The notes: a model not told the origin generated them from the letters alone. Positions 1 through 8,060 are shown, counted from the first letter of the stretch. The stretch: DNA of 30,889 nt from Myxococcales bacterium (GCA_020430865.1 JAGQIY010000138.1:1-30889), one strand, 5' to 3'. Program-made: numbers and translations.

Positions 1-67
1 CGGGTGTCGCCAGGGCGAGCGCGCCCGAGGCGATGGACGCTGCCAGGAACGTTGTGACGCGTGACAT
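1..67 (-). CDS. N-terminus of an exported protein (partial, runs off the window)
   Basis: Only the first 22 codons are present. They read MSRVTTFLAASIASGALALATP, a basic start followed by a hydrophobic alanine/leucine stretch, as in a Sec signal peptide. A strong Shine-Dalgarno sequence (AAGGAGA, 76-82 on the minus strand) lies 8 bases before the ATG, so the start is well supported. The mature protein is outside the window and its function cannot be judged. Confidence 0.7.
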   Translation of the reverse strand, partial: MSRVTTFLAASIASGALALATP

Positions 68-110
68 GAACTCATTCTCCTTTGAACGGAAGCGCTCCTC
101 GCGTTCCGAT

Positions 111-132
111 GAGGCACTGAACCGAGTGCCTC
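111..132. promoter_or_regulatory. Perfect inverted repeat in the leader of the exported-protein gene
   Basis: GAGGCACT (111-118) and AGTGCCTC (125-132) are exact reverse complements separated by 6 bases. The dyad would form an 8-bp hairpin in the 5' leader of the minus-strand gene that starts at 67. No T-run follows on either strand, so a leader structure or operator is more likely than a terminator. Confidence 0.45.
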
Positions 133-158
133 CGGTGGCGATTCCCGCTCGCTTCAAA

Positions 159-172
159 TTTCCGATCGGAAA
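159..172. promoter_or_regulatory. Perfect 14-bp palindrome, possible operator
   Basis: TTTCCGATCGGAAA reads the same on both strands. It lies about 90 bases upstream of the minus-strand start at 67 and about 20 bases past the creatininase stop codon. The AT-rich ends and GC core look like a dimeric regulator site. No regulator gene is visible next to it, so the role is inferred. Confidence 0.4.
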
Positions 173-191
173 ATACCTGTCGTAGTAGCGC

Positions 192-950
192 TCACGCGAG
201 CGCCGCTTCCACGGCTTCGCAGAGAATCCCTGCCAGGGTGTCGATGGTGCGCTCGCCCTCTTCCGCGCTCGCTGCGGCGGGAGCGCCGAAGTAGGCCTCG
301 GGGCCCCCAGCTTCCTCGAAGCTCTGCTTACCTTCGCGAATCGCCACGGAGAGGCTCGACGGGTTGGGGGCGAGGGCGCGTCTCACGTCCTCCCGCACCA
401 GCTCGGGGGCGCGCGCCATCACCACGGAGCCCTCGTACTGCCCGGCGTGGCAGGCGCCGCTCTTGAACTCATCGCTGAGCCTGAGTGCCCAGGGCTTGCG
501 CGTCACGTCGGGGAAGATGACCTCGAGGGTGCCGGCGAGCTGCTCTCTTGCCGCGTACAGCGTGCCGATGTGCGTTGGGTCCAGGTGGGAGTTGGCCAGG
601 GCCAGGTAACGAATGCCGTGGCGCGCCAGGCTATTGCCCAGGTCGACCAGCAGCGCGGTCGCCGTTTCCGCGCGAATCGAGATGGTGCCGGCGAAGTTGC
701 TCGCGAAGTCAGCGACGCTGTATGCCATGCTCGGCGCCACCAGAGCGTCCACTCGGGCGTCCACCAGGCGCTGGGCGGCGCGCTCAGCCATGGCCTCGGA
801 GATGATCACGTCGGTCGCCAGCGGGAGGTGCGGGCCGTGGGCCTCCGTCGCTCCCACGGGCAGCAGGACGACCATGCGGGTCTTGTCCCGGGCTTCGAGT
901 TCTCGATACGTCAGGTTGGCGAGGCGCTTGTGCTCGGGCAGTGGCGTCAT
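192..950 (-). CDS. Creatininase family protein
   Basis: The 252-residue protein matches the creatininase/MftE-like amidohydrolase family, metal-dependent enzymes that open cyclic amides or trim peptides. The N-terminal metal motif GATEAHGPHLPLATD (about residues 28-42) is clear. The usual NGHGGN motif is replaced by NSHLDPTH, and the usual HAGxxETS motif appears as HAGQYEGSVV, so the substrate may differ from creatinine. The ATG at 950 is chosen because homology begins there and a GAGG lies 8-9 bases upstream; the longer frame upstream is low-complexity Arg/Ala/Pro sequence. The downstream gene is also on the minus strand (from 67) but across a 124-base gap, so an operon is not evident. Confidence 0.8.
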   Translation of the reverse strand: MTPLPEHKRLANLTYRELEARDKTRMVVLLPVGATEAHGPHLPLATDVIISEAMAERAAQRLVDARVDALVAPSMAYSVADFASNFAGTISIRAETATALLVDLGNSLARHGIRYLALANSHLDPTHIGTLYAAREQLAGTLEVIFPDVTRKPWALRLSDEFKSGACHAGQYEGSVVMARAPELVREDVRRALAPNPSSLSVAIREGKQSFEEAGGPEAYFGAPAAASAEEGERTIDTLAGILCEAVEAALA

Positions 951-1099
951 GGCGCCATCCTCGCTTCGGGGGGCGCTCCGTGGCAACCGCTGGCGCGGTT
1001 CGAGCGCGCTCGGGCCGAGCGTTTTGGCTCCACAGTGGGCGCCTGGGCAGCGCGCGGTGGTGGCGGGCGCAGCGCGTGATAGCGTTCGCCAGCGAGGGC

Positions 1100-2485
1100 A
1101 TGGGAACCATCGGATTGCTGTTGAGCCACGAGCTGCTCTCGCTGCTCGTCCTCGTGCTCTCGGTGGTGCTGGTGGGCAGCGTGCTCCACCAGCGCCGTCC
1201 GACCGGGAGCGCGTTCGCCTGGGTGCTGGGCATCGTGTTGCTGCCTTACGTCGCGATCCCGCTGTTCCTGATGTTCGGGGGGCGCAAGTTTCGCCAGCGC
1301 TGGAGCAGCAAGCGGCAGCTGAGCCACCGCTCGTATCGACTATTACCACGAGGCAAAGGTAGCGATGAGTCGGGTCCGTCACCGGTCGTCTGGCTAGACT
1401 CGGGCGAGGCCGCGTACGCGGAGTTCTCACGACAGATCCGCCGCGCGCAGCACAGCATCCGCATCCTGACGTTCGTCATCGGCGACGACATCAGCGGGCG
1501 CGCCTTGGTGCAAGCGCTCACCGAGCGCGCGAGGGCAGGGGTCGACGTGCGGTTGCTGGTCGACGACCTGCTGTTCTTCCGCGTGCCCAAGCGGGAGTTG
1601 CGCGCCCTCGAGGCAGCGGGGGGACATGTCGCGCGCTTCATGCCGCTCTGGCACTGGCCCTTCCGAGGGCAGGCGAACCTGCGCAATCATCGCAAGATCG
1701 CGCTGTTCGACGGCGACGTGGGCATCGTGGGAGGGATGAATCTCGCTGACGAATACATGGGCGAGGTCTCGCGTGTGGATCGCTGGAGGGATCTGAGCCT
1801 CGTGGTGTCCGGAGCCACCGTGGCCGAGCTGGACGAAATTTTCCGGGCGGATTGGGAGTTCGCCGCGCACGAGAAGCTGCCGAGCGCCGCGCCGGGCACT
1901 CAGCCGGTCGAGGGCTCCGGCGTGCTCGACGTGCTGCCGAGTGGGCCGGACCTCCAGGGGGATCCGATCTACGAAGCGTTTCTCGAGCTGTTCTTCCGTG
2001 CTCGGCAGCGCATCTGGATCGCCACCCCCTACTTCGCGCCAGATGACGCTTTGCTGAAGGCCCTCGAGATCGCGGTGCGTCGGGGGGTGGACGTGCGCGT
2101 CGTCGTCCCTCAGCGCTCGAATCACCCCCTGGCGGATCGCATCGCCGGACCCTACCTGCGCCAGCTCGATCATCAAGGCGTCGCGGTCTGGCGCTTCGGT
2201 CACCCCGAAGGAGGTTCGGGCGCTCGCGTCGCGCCGCGGATGCTGCACGCCAAAGCGGTCTTGATCGACGACGAGGTCGCGGTGGTCGGCTCTGCGAACC
2301 TCGACATGCGGAGCCTGCTCTGGAACTACGAGGTCGCGCTCTTCATGCGGAGCGCCCGCGAGGCCGAGCATCTGGCCTGCTGGTTTCACGAAACATTTTC
2401 CGAGAGCGCCCAGGGAGCCCCCAATCCGAGCTGGCTCGTGCGGCGCTTCGAAGACGGCGTGCGCCTGCTTGCTCCGCTCGCCTGA
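1100..2485 (+). CDS. cls: Cardiolipin synthase (phospholipase D family)
   Basis: This enzyme of about 461 residues joins phosphatidylglycerol units into cardiolipin at the inner membrane. Two N-terminal hydrophobic helices (about residues 4-26 and 38-57) are followed by two PLD HKD motifs. The first has His197, Lys199 and Asp204 (NHRKIALFDGDVGIVGGMN). The second has His383, Lys385 and Asp390 (HAKAVLIDDEVAVVGSANLD). Length and order match bacterial ClsA-type enzymes. The start is uncertain: ATG 1100 gives the membrane helix directly and has GAGGG too close upstream, while GTG 1076 would add eight residues. The adaptor frame begins 3 bases after its stop, so the genes may be co-transcribed. Confidence 0.88.
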   Translation: MGTIGLLLSHELLSLLVLVLSVVLVGSVLHQRRPTGSAFAWVLGIVLLPYVAIPLFLMFGGRKFRQRWSSKRQLSHRSYRLLPRGKGSDESGPSPVVWLDSGEAAYAEFSRQIRRAQHSIRILTFVIGDDISGRALVQALTERARAGVDVRLLVDDLLFFRVPKRELRALEAAGGHVARFMPLWHWPFRGQANLRNHRKIALFDGDVGIVGGMNLADEYMGEVSRVDRWRDLSLVVSGATVAELDEIFRADWEFAAHEKLPSAAPGTQPVEGSGVLDVLPSGPDLQGDPIYEAFLELFFRARQRIWIATPYFAPDDALLKALEIAVRRGVDVRVVVPQRSNHPLADRIAGPYLRQLDHQGVAVWRFGHPEGGSGARVAPRMLHAKAVLIDDEVAVVGSANLDMRSLLWNYEVALFMRSAREAEHLACWFHETFSESAQGAPNPSWLVRRFEDGVRLLAPLA

Positions 2486-2488
2486 TCG

Positions 2489-3732
2489 GTGCTGCAGTAC
2501 GGGCTTGTGTCCCAGCGGAAGCGACGCCAAGAACGACGCGTGACGCGACGAATCGTTATCGCGGGGCTGGCTCTGGCGCTGACCGGGGTCGTGGCCTTCG
2601 TGCTCTGGCGTCGCGGAGGGCCGCCGGCGACGGTCGCGGTGGACAAGCGGGAGATTGTCCAGTCGATCGTCTCCAGCGGTCAGGTGATGCCGCCCGCCGA
2701 GATCCATATCGACGCGCTGGTAACCGCGACGGTGACGGCGCTCGAGGCCCGCGAGGGAGATCGCGTGAAGGCAGGGGAGCTCTTGCTGCGACTCGACGAT
2801 GCGGATCTCAGGGCTCAACTGAAACAGGCCCAGGCGCTGCTGGCTCAGGCCCGGGTCGGGCACGCAGGCGTGCGTCAGGTGAGTTTCCCTGAGGCAACGG
2901 AATCCGCGATCCAGGCCGAGGCGAACCTGAGGAACGCCCAGACGGAGGAGCGCCGAAAGAAGGCGCTGCTCGAGGCGGGAGTGATCACCAAGGAGTCCTA
3001 CGACGAAGCGAACCGCGCCCTGACGGTGTTCGAGAGCCAGGCGAAGGCTGCCGCGCTGCAGGTCAAGGCCGTGAAGCCCGGAGGCAATCAACGCCTGAGC
3101 GCGCAGGCGCAGGTTGCGCTGGCGGAGGCTCAGGTCGCCGCAGCGGAGGCCAACCTGAAGCGGGCCGAGGCGCGCCGACCGATGCCACGATCGTGGAGCG
3201 GCTGGTGGAAGCTGGCGAGTCGGTGCGACCAGGGTCTCAGCTCTTCGTCCTGAGCGCTGACGGTCGCACGCGCATCAGCATCGAACCCGACGAACGTAAC
3301 CTCTCACGGCTCGAGCTGGGGCAGTCCGCGGTGGTCAGCGCCGAGGCGTTCCCGGACAAGCGCTTCCTTGGCGTCGTTGCCTACGTGGCGCCCTCCATCA
3401 ACGCGCAGCGGGGCACCGTCGAGGTGCGGCTGGACGTGCCGGATCCGCCCAAGTACCTGCGGCCAAACATGACGGTCTCGGTCGAGGTCACCGTGGGGCG
3501 CAACGCAGAAGCCCTGGTGGTTCCCTTGTCCGCAGTGCGCGGACTCGAGAGCGGTCAGCCCTGGGTTGGCGTCTGGGATGGCGCCGCCGAGCGGCGTCAG
3601 GACGTCACGCTTGGGCTGCGCGGCGACACGCAGGTGGAGCTGCTGAGTGGTGTCTCCGAAGGGCAACGCCTGGTGGTTCCTCTGGCGACCGGCACGCAGC
3701 GTGGACCAGAGATGCCTGGAACTCTGCGATGA
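2489..3732 (+). pseudogene. HlyD/MacA-like efflux adaptor, frame broken near 3176
   Basis: The first part (2489-about 3175) has a membrane anchor (RRIVIAGLALALTGVVAFVLW), the first lipoyl half (ALEAREGDRVKAGELLLRLDD) and a long coiled-coil hairpin rich in Ala, Gln and Glu. The continuation lies in a different frame from about 3178 (TDATIV, then ERLVEAGESVRPGSQLFVLS) through beta-barrel and membrane-proximal domains to 3732. Comparison with the family suggests one base is missing at 3175-3178. The expected APxDGxV segment between TDATIV and ERLVEAG is also absent. This is either a true double lesion or an assembly error. Intact, it would be the periplasmic adaptor of the transporter encoded downstream, whose ATG overlaps its stop. 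The GTG at 2489 is the likely start; GTG 2540 is an alternative. Confidence 0.75.
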
Positions 3733-4949
3733 GGCTCGCTTGGTTTCTTGCGCTGCGCTTCATGTGGGATCAGCGCTTTCAGAGCCTGCTGATCGTGAGC
3801 GGGGTCGGCGTGGGTGTCGCGGTCATGGTCTTCATCACCGCGCTGATCACTGGCCTCCAAGCGAGCCTCATCGACCGCACGTTGGGAAGCCAACCGCACG
3901 TCATCGTGACGCCGCTGGAGCGCGAGGGGCGACCGTTGATCCCGGCGCAACCCGGTGAGGTGCGGCTCCGACACGTCGAGCGCCCGATGCAGCAGTCGCG
4001 CTCGATCGATGAGTGGCAGAAGGCGGAGCGGGCCATTTCACTGTTGCCGGAGGTCGAGACCAGCGTGCCGCTGGCGATGGGGCCGGGCACCGCGCTGAGG
4101 GGCAACAGCGAGGAAGGCGTGCTGGTGATCGGCGCGGATCCAGGGCGCCTTGACGGCGTGATCCCGATTCGCAAGAACATGAAGGCTGGTCGCTACGAGG
4201 TCACGGGAACGGATGTCGTGCTCGGCTCCGAGTTGGCAAAGAACCTCGGCGTCGGCGTCGGGGACCGACTGCGGCTGCGCACGGCGCTGAGCGACGGTCA
4301 GGTGTACGTGATCCGGGGAGTCGTCGACATGGGGGCTCGGGAGATGAACCGCACCTGGGTCCTCATGTCTTTCCGTGCGGCACAGACCCTGACCAATCAG
4401 CCAGGGCGTGCCTCGGCGATCTATGTACGGGTGCACGACATCTACGCCGCCGAGCGCGTCGCTCGCAGTATCGGTGGACTCACCGGGTTGACCTCTCGCA
4501 GCTGGATCGAGAACAACGCTCAGCTGATGACGGCGCTGAGTTCCCAGAGCGCGTCCACCACGATGATCCGCTTCTTCGTGCTCGTCAGCGTCGCGATCGG
4601 AATCGCCAGCGTGCTGGTCGTCTCGGTGATCCAGCGCTCGAAGGAGATCGGGATCTTGCGCGCCATGGGCGCGGCGCGGGGAGTGGTGTTGAGGGTCTTC
4701 CTGATCCAGGGCGGCATGATCGGAGCCGCGGGGGCGCTGGTCGGATCACTGATTGGGTTTGGCCTGACCCGGGTGTTCCGCGCATCCATCACCAACGCGG
4801 ACGGGACACCCTTCTTTCCGTTCGCGGTGACACCTCAGCTGTTTGTGTTGGCTCTCGTGGTCGCGACCGTGGCTGGTCTGGTGGCGGGTGTCGTGCCTGC
4901 ACGGCGCGCCGCGCTGCTGGATCCAGCGGAGGCGATTCGGAATGGCTGA
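3729..4949 (+). CDS. ABC transporter permease, FtsX/MacB/LolC type
   Basis: The 406-residue inner-membrane protein has the usual four-helix plan. One helix is near the N-terminus (about residues 16-38), followed by a large periplasmic domain (about 40-270) and three C-terminal helices. The cytoplasmic coupling segment VIQRSKEIGILRAMGA follows the second helix and is typical of FtsX-like permeases. The C-terminus ends with PARRAALLDPAEAIR, another family hallmark. Its ATG overlaps the adaptor stop (ATGA) and its last 8 bases overlap the ATPase gene, so the three are translationally coupled. The adaptor-permease-ATPase order matches DevBCA exporters. The substrate cannot be read from sequence; lipids, lipoproteins or small molecules are all possible. 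Confidence 0.88.
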   Translation: MRLAWFLALRFMWDQRFQSLLIVSGVGVGVAVMVFITALITGLQASLIDRTLGSQPHVIVTPLEREGRPLIPAQPGEVRLRHVERPMQQSRSIDEWQKAERAISLLPEVETSVPLAMGPGTALRGNSEEGVLVIGADPGRLDGVIPIRKNMKAGRYEVTGTDVVLGSELAKNLGVGVGDRLRLRTALSDGQVYVIRGVVDMGAREMNRTWVLMSFRAAQTLTNQPGRASAIYVRVHDIYAAERVARSIGGLTGLTSRSWIENNAQLMTALSSQSASTTMIRFFVLVSVAIGIASVLVVSVIQRSKEIGILRAMGAARGVVLRVFLIQGGMIGAAGALVGSLIGFGLTRVFRASITNADGTPFFPFAVTPQLFVLALVVATVAGLVAGVVPARRAALLDPAEAIRNG

Positions 4950-5655
4950 CGAACCATCGGAGCTGGTGCTTCGACTGCGGGGGATCACCAAAGCCTTCGA
5001 GAACGAGGGAACGACCACGGAGGTCCTGCACGGCATCGATTTCGATCTGCGCAAGGGTGAGCTGTGCGCAGTGATTGGCCCCTCGGGGTCCGGCAAGAGC
5101 ACGCTCCTCAACCTGATTGGGCTACTCGCCAGGCCCAGCAGTGGCTCCCTCTGGATGGCAGGTGAAGAGACCAGCGAGCTGGACGAGGACGCCCTGACCT
5201 CGCTGCGTAGCCGGTTCATTGGCTTCGTGTTCCAGTTCCACCACCTGATCGGTGCGCTGTCTTGCGCGGAGAACGTGGCGCTCCCCTTGATGATTCGCGG
5301 GGTCTCACGCGGGCAGGCGCTGGAGAGAGCTGCCGTGGCCCTGGCCGAGGTTGGCCTGGGCGACAGAGCGAGATCACGCCCGGCGCAGCTGTCCGGTGGT
5401 CAGCAGCAGCGCGTCGCTGTCGCGCGGGCGCTGGTCGGGGACCCCGCCTTGCTCCTGGCGGACGAGCCGACCGGGAACCTCGACAGCGAGAACTCGAACG
5501 CGGTCTTCGAGCTCCTGCGTCGGCTCAACCGTGAACGTGGCACTGGAGTGATTGTCGTGACCCATGACCCTCGCATCGCCGAGCGCTGCAGCGGCACGCT
5601 GGAAATCGTCGACGGCCTCGTTCACTCCGACAGCCGTTGGAAACTTCAAGTCTAA
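4942..5655 (+). CDS. ABC transporter ATP-binding protein, LolD/MacB type
   Basis: The 237-residue ATPase drives the permease encoded just upstream. It carries Walker A GPSGSGKS (residues 46-53), the Q-loop in FVFQFHHLIGALSCAENV, the signature LSGGQQQRVAVARAL from residue 150, Walker B with Asp174-Glu175 in LLADEPTGNLD, and the switch His in VVTHDP. The FQFHHLI stretch after Walker A is typical of LolD and MacB subfamilies. The ATG at 4942 overlaps the end of the permease gene. A longer frame upstream is ignored because the family alignment starts here. Confidence 0.92.
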   Translation: MADEPSELVLRLRGITKAFENEGTTTEVLHGIDFDLRKGELCAVIGPSGSGKSTLLNLIGLLARPSSGSLWMAGEETSELDEDALTSLRSRFIGFVFQFHHLIGALSCAENVALPLMIRGVSRGQALERAAVALAEVGLGDRARSRPAQLSGGQQQRVAVARALVGDPALLLADEPTGNLDSENSNAVFELLRRLNRERGTGVIVVTHDPRIAERCSGTLEIVDGLVHSDSRWKLQV

Positions 5656-5665
5656 AGGGTACCCT
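5637..5665 (+). promoter_or_regulatory. Candidate promoter for the acyl-CoA ligase gene
   Basis: TTGGAA (5637-5642), a 17-base spacer and TACCCT (5660-5665) form a sigma70-like pair inside the 3' end of the ATPase gene. The -10 ends 7 bases before the ATG at 5673, which would give a leaderless transcript. The hexamers are only partly consensus, so this is a candidate. Confidence 0.4.
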
Positions 5666-5672
5666 GCCGGCG

Positions 5673-7238
5673 ATGGCAGCATCCGAGCCGGTCGACCTTC
5701 CCGAGCAACTGAACATTGCGCAGCGCTTCCTCGTCGGGCAGCTGGCAACCTACGGCGACAAGCCTGCGATTCTATGCGGGGCCCGCAGCCTCAGCTACGC
5801 GGAAGTGGATACGCTGGCGAACCGCTTCGGCAACCTCTTTCGTGAGCGTGGGGTCGAGCCCGAACAGCGAGTGCTCGTCGCGCTACCTGACGTTCCGGAG
5901 TTCGCTGCTGCGCTCTTCGGCACGCTCAAGCTCGGCGCCGCGGTGGTGATGGTGAACAAGGATCTCGCGCGTGATGAGGTCGAGTACTTCTACAACTACA
6001 CTCGAGCGAAGCTGGTGGTGGTCGCGGCAGAGCAGCTCGGGACCTTCCTCGCGGCAGCGAATGCCGCGTCGCTGCTCAAGACCATCGTCGTGGTGGGGGA
6101 GGCGAGCCAGGAGCAGCTCGCGGATCCCAGGGTCGTCAGCTTCGATGCACGGATCTCCGAGCTGAGCGGTGAGCTCGAGTGCTTCCCGACTCACCGGGAC
6201 GACCCGGCGATCTGGCTGTTCTCGGGGGGGACCACGGGGCGCCCCAAGGCGGTGGTGCAGACCCACCGCTCGTTCGCAAACACCACCGAGCTGTACGGCA
6301 AGCGGGTGCTCGGGATGACGGCCAGCGACATCACCCTCAGCGTGCCCAAGCTCTACTTTGGCTACGCGACGGGATCGAACCTGCTGTTCCCCTTCTCCGT
6401 CGGCGGCACTTGCATCCTGTTCCCGGAGCGCTGCACCGCGGAGAAGCTCTTCGAGTTGATCGCCGAGCATCGACCGACGGTGCTGATCAACGTGCCCACC
6501 ATGATCAGCAAGCTGCTGGGCAGCGAGCAGGCATCGGCTGCGGACCTGTCCTGCTTGCGGCTCTCGACCAGCGCCGGCGAGGCGTTGCCCGTCGAGCTCT
6601 ATCAGCGCTGGAAGGAGCGCTTCGGGGTCGAGCTCCTGGACGGGCTGGGCACCGCGGAGATGTGGCACGTCTTTCTGACCAACCGCCTGGGTGACGTCAA
6701 GCCGGGCACGCTGGGACGAGTCGTCGCTGGCTTCGAGGTCAAGGTCTGTGACGACGCTGGCCAGGAATTGCCGCGCGGAGAAACTGGCTGGCTCTGGGTG
6801 AGGGGTGACTCCCGGGCGCTGTGCTACCACCAGCAACACGAGAAATCCCAGCAGGCGTTTCGTGGTGAGTGGTACGTCAGCGGCGACATGATCAGCATGG
6901 ATGAGGATGGCTACGTCACCTATGGTGGTCGTGGCGACGACATGCTCAAGGTCGGTGGCAAGTGGCTCAGCCCCGCCCAGGTGGAGAACTGTCTGCTGGA
7001 GCACCCGGCCGTCAAGGAGTGCGCGGTGGTCGGGGTGGGCGATGCGCAGGGCTTGGTGAAGCCGCACGCGTTCGTCATAGCTCGGGAGCGAGCTCCCGAG
7101 CTGGCGTCCGTGCTGATTGATTTCGTGCGGAAACAGCTCGAGCCGTACAAGGCGCCTCGTGTGGTGCACGTCGTGGAGGACCTGCCGCGCACCCACCTGG
7201 GCAAGATCGACCGCGGGAAGCTGCGTCGCATGGCCTGA
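5673..7238 (+). CDS. Benzoate-CoA ligase family acyl-CoA synthetase
   Basis: The 521-residue adenylate-forming enzyme activates a carboxylic acid with ATP and CoA. The P-loop motif LFSGGTTGRPKAVVQTH lies around residues 182-198. YFGYATGSNLLFPFSVGGTCILFPER is characteristic of the benzoate-CoA ligase subfamily. The adenylation hinge (YVSGDMISMDEDGYVTYGGRGDDMLKVGGKWLSP) and the C-terminal catalytic lysine in HLGKIDRGKLRRMA are present. Length is normal for the family. An aryl or related small acid is the expected substrate, but no aromatic degradation genes lie nearby, so the physiological role is open. The ATG at 5673 is preferred over the in-frame ATG at 5637 because the conserved N-terminus (LPEQLNIAQRFL) begins soon after it. 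Confidence 0.85.
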   Translation: MAASEPVDLPEQLNIAQRFLVGQLATYGDKPAILCGARSLSYAEVDTLANRFGNLFRERGVEPEQRVLVALPDVPEFAAALFGTLKLGAAVVMVNKDLARDEVEYFYNYTRAKLVVVAAEQLGTFLAAANAASLLKTIVVVGEASQEQLADPRVVSFDARISELSGELECFPTHRDDPAIWLFSGGTTGRPKAVVQTHRSFANTTELYGKRVLGMTASDITLSVPKLYFGYATGSNLLFPFSVGGTCILFPERCTAEKLFELIAEHRPTVLINVPTMISKLLGSEQASAADLSCLRLSTSAGEALPVELYQRWKERFGVELLDGLGTAEMWHVFLTNRLGDVKPGTLGRVVAGFEVKVCDDAGQELPRGETGWLWVRGDSRALCYHQQHEKSQQAFRGEWYVSGDMISMDEDGYVTYGGRGDDMLKVGGKWLSPAQVENCLLEHPAVKECAVVGVGDAQGLVKPHAFVIARERAPELASVLIDFVRKQLEPYKAPRVVHVVEDLPRTHLGKIDRGKLRRMA

Positions 7239-7239
7239 A

Positions 7240-7278
7240 GTCGCCTGGCGCCGACTGCTGCTGGGCGACTACGCCAGG
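7240..7278. terminator. Inverted repeats between convergent genes, possible terminator
   Basis: Two nested dyads occur here: GTCGCC (7240-7245) with GGCGAC (7264-7269), and CCTGGCG (7244-7250) with CGCCAGG (7272-7278). They lie between the ligase stop and the end of the convergent small gene, which they overlap slightly. There is no T-run, so termination is a weak inference. Confidence 0.3.
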
Positions 7279-7577
7279 TGCACGTTCGCGAGCAGCGCCT
7301 CGAGCAAGATCTGATCTCGCCGCATGATCGCGAGCCGCAGCAGCTGGGCCCGGCGGTCCTTCAGCGGCAAGGTCGCGAGCAGCGCCTTGGCCTGTACGAG
7401 GACTTCCGCGAGCTGAGCAGGATCGCGCCCGTAACTCGGAATGGGCTGCGCGGGCTGCGGTGGGAGCGCGGGCGGGAGGATCGTCGAACTGCGCGTGACC
7501 CGCGCCCGCACCTCGGACTGCTCGTCTTCGAGCTCGCCGATCGAGGGGCGTGTCGAGGGCTTCTTGACAGGTGACAT
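7269..7577 (-). CDS. Small hypothetical protein
   Basis: A 102-residue protein with no family I recognise. The first half is polar and proline-rich (SSTILPPALPPQPAQPIPSYGRD). The second half looks alpha-helical and leucine/alanine-rich (AQLAEVLVQAKALLATLPLKDRRAQLLRLAIMRRDQILLEALLA). It has no signal peptide or membrane segment. It converges with the acyl-CoA ligase. The ATG at 7577 is chosen because sequence further upstream in frame is Arg/Pro-rich and noncoding in character. No good ribosome site is visible. A perfect palindrome lies 50 bases upstream. Confidence 0.55.
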   Translation of the reverse strand: MSPVKKPSTRPSIGELEDEQSEVRARVTRSSTILPPALPPQPAQPIPSYGRDPAQLAEVLVQAKALLATLPLKDRRAQLLRLAIMRRDQILLEALLANVHLA

Positions 7578-7626
7578 GACGACTCTCGCTTTGGGGGCGC
7601 ACGCCCGCCGACGCCGAACCGGGCTG

Positions 7627-7648
7627 CACATCACGCGCGCGTGATGTG
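7627..7648. promoter_or_regulatory. Perfect 22-bp palindrome
   Basis: CACATCACGCG (7627-7637) is followed immediately by its exact reverse complement (7638-7648). There is no loop, so a DNA operator bound by a dimer is more likely than an RNA hairpin. It lies 50 bases upstream of the small minus-strand gene that starts at 7577. Confidence 0.55.
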
Positions 7649-7936
7649 GCCGGGGCGGAGCTGCGGTGGGTGCAACCAACGGTTTGCAGGAAGTGTTCCG
7701 CTCTCGATTGGGGTTCTTGCGTGGACGTCCGAGAGGGTTGGGGGATCTCCGAGGGCCGAGGGAATCGAGCGGGTGTGGGTGTCGCGACACGCGTCGCGTC
7801 CCCGCGATGGACGCCGGAGCGTGGCGCGGCGTTAGTGCCGGCGCGCGCCGGTTGCGGCGTGTTGCTCTCCTCACCCCCAAACCCGCGAGCCGACGTCGAT
7901 GCCGTGACTGTGCTGTCGGCCTCGCTGCGGAGCTTT

Positions 7937-7952
7937 GCGTAGGGAGCTACGC
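7937..7952. repeat. Dyad element, copy 1
   Basis: GCGTAG and CTACGC flank a 4-base centre (GGAG). The 16-bp element matches copy 2 at 8045-8060 in 14 of 16 positions. It lies about 165 bases upstream of the hydroxylase promoter. Confidence 0.45.
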
Positions 7953-8044
7953 GGTCTGACGAGCGAGGCGTGCGGGTTTCCGCAGCTCCCATGACGCCGA
8001 TGTCAGAGGTGAGCTTCGCCGCGGTCGCAGAGCGGAACTCAGGT

Positions 8045-8060
8045 GCGTAAGTAGCTACGC
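8045..8060. repeat. Dyad element, copy 2
   Basis: GCGTA and TACGC flank AGTAGC; with one more base on each side the arms are TGCGTA and TACGCA (8044-8061). It shares GCGTA and AGCTACGC with copy 1 and ends about 40 bases before the -35 hexamer at 8102. This is a plausible activator or repressor site pair for the downstream operon. Confidence 0.45.

Noticed and set aside
951..1430. Upstream extension of the creatininase gene
   Set aside because: The extension is Arg/Pro/Ala-rich and overlaps the start of cardiolipin synthase; family similarity begins at the ATG at 950.
1427..3091. 554-codon minus-strand frame opposite cardiolipin synthase and the adaptor
   Set aside because: It is rich in His, Arg and Gln, as expected for an antisense shadow in GC-rich DNA, and crosses two recognised genes.
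5883..7196. 437-codon minus-strand frame opposite the acyl-CoA ligase
   Set aside because: No recognisable domains, and the plus strand encodes a full-length adenylate-forming enzyme.
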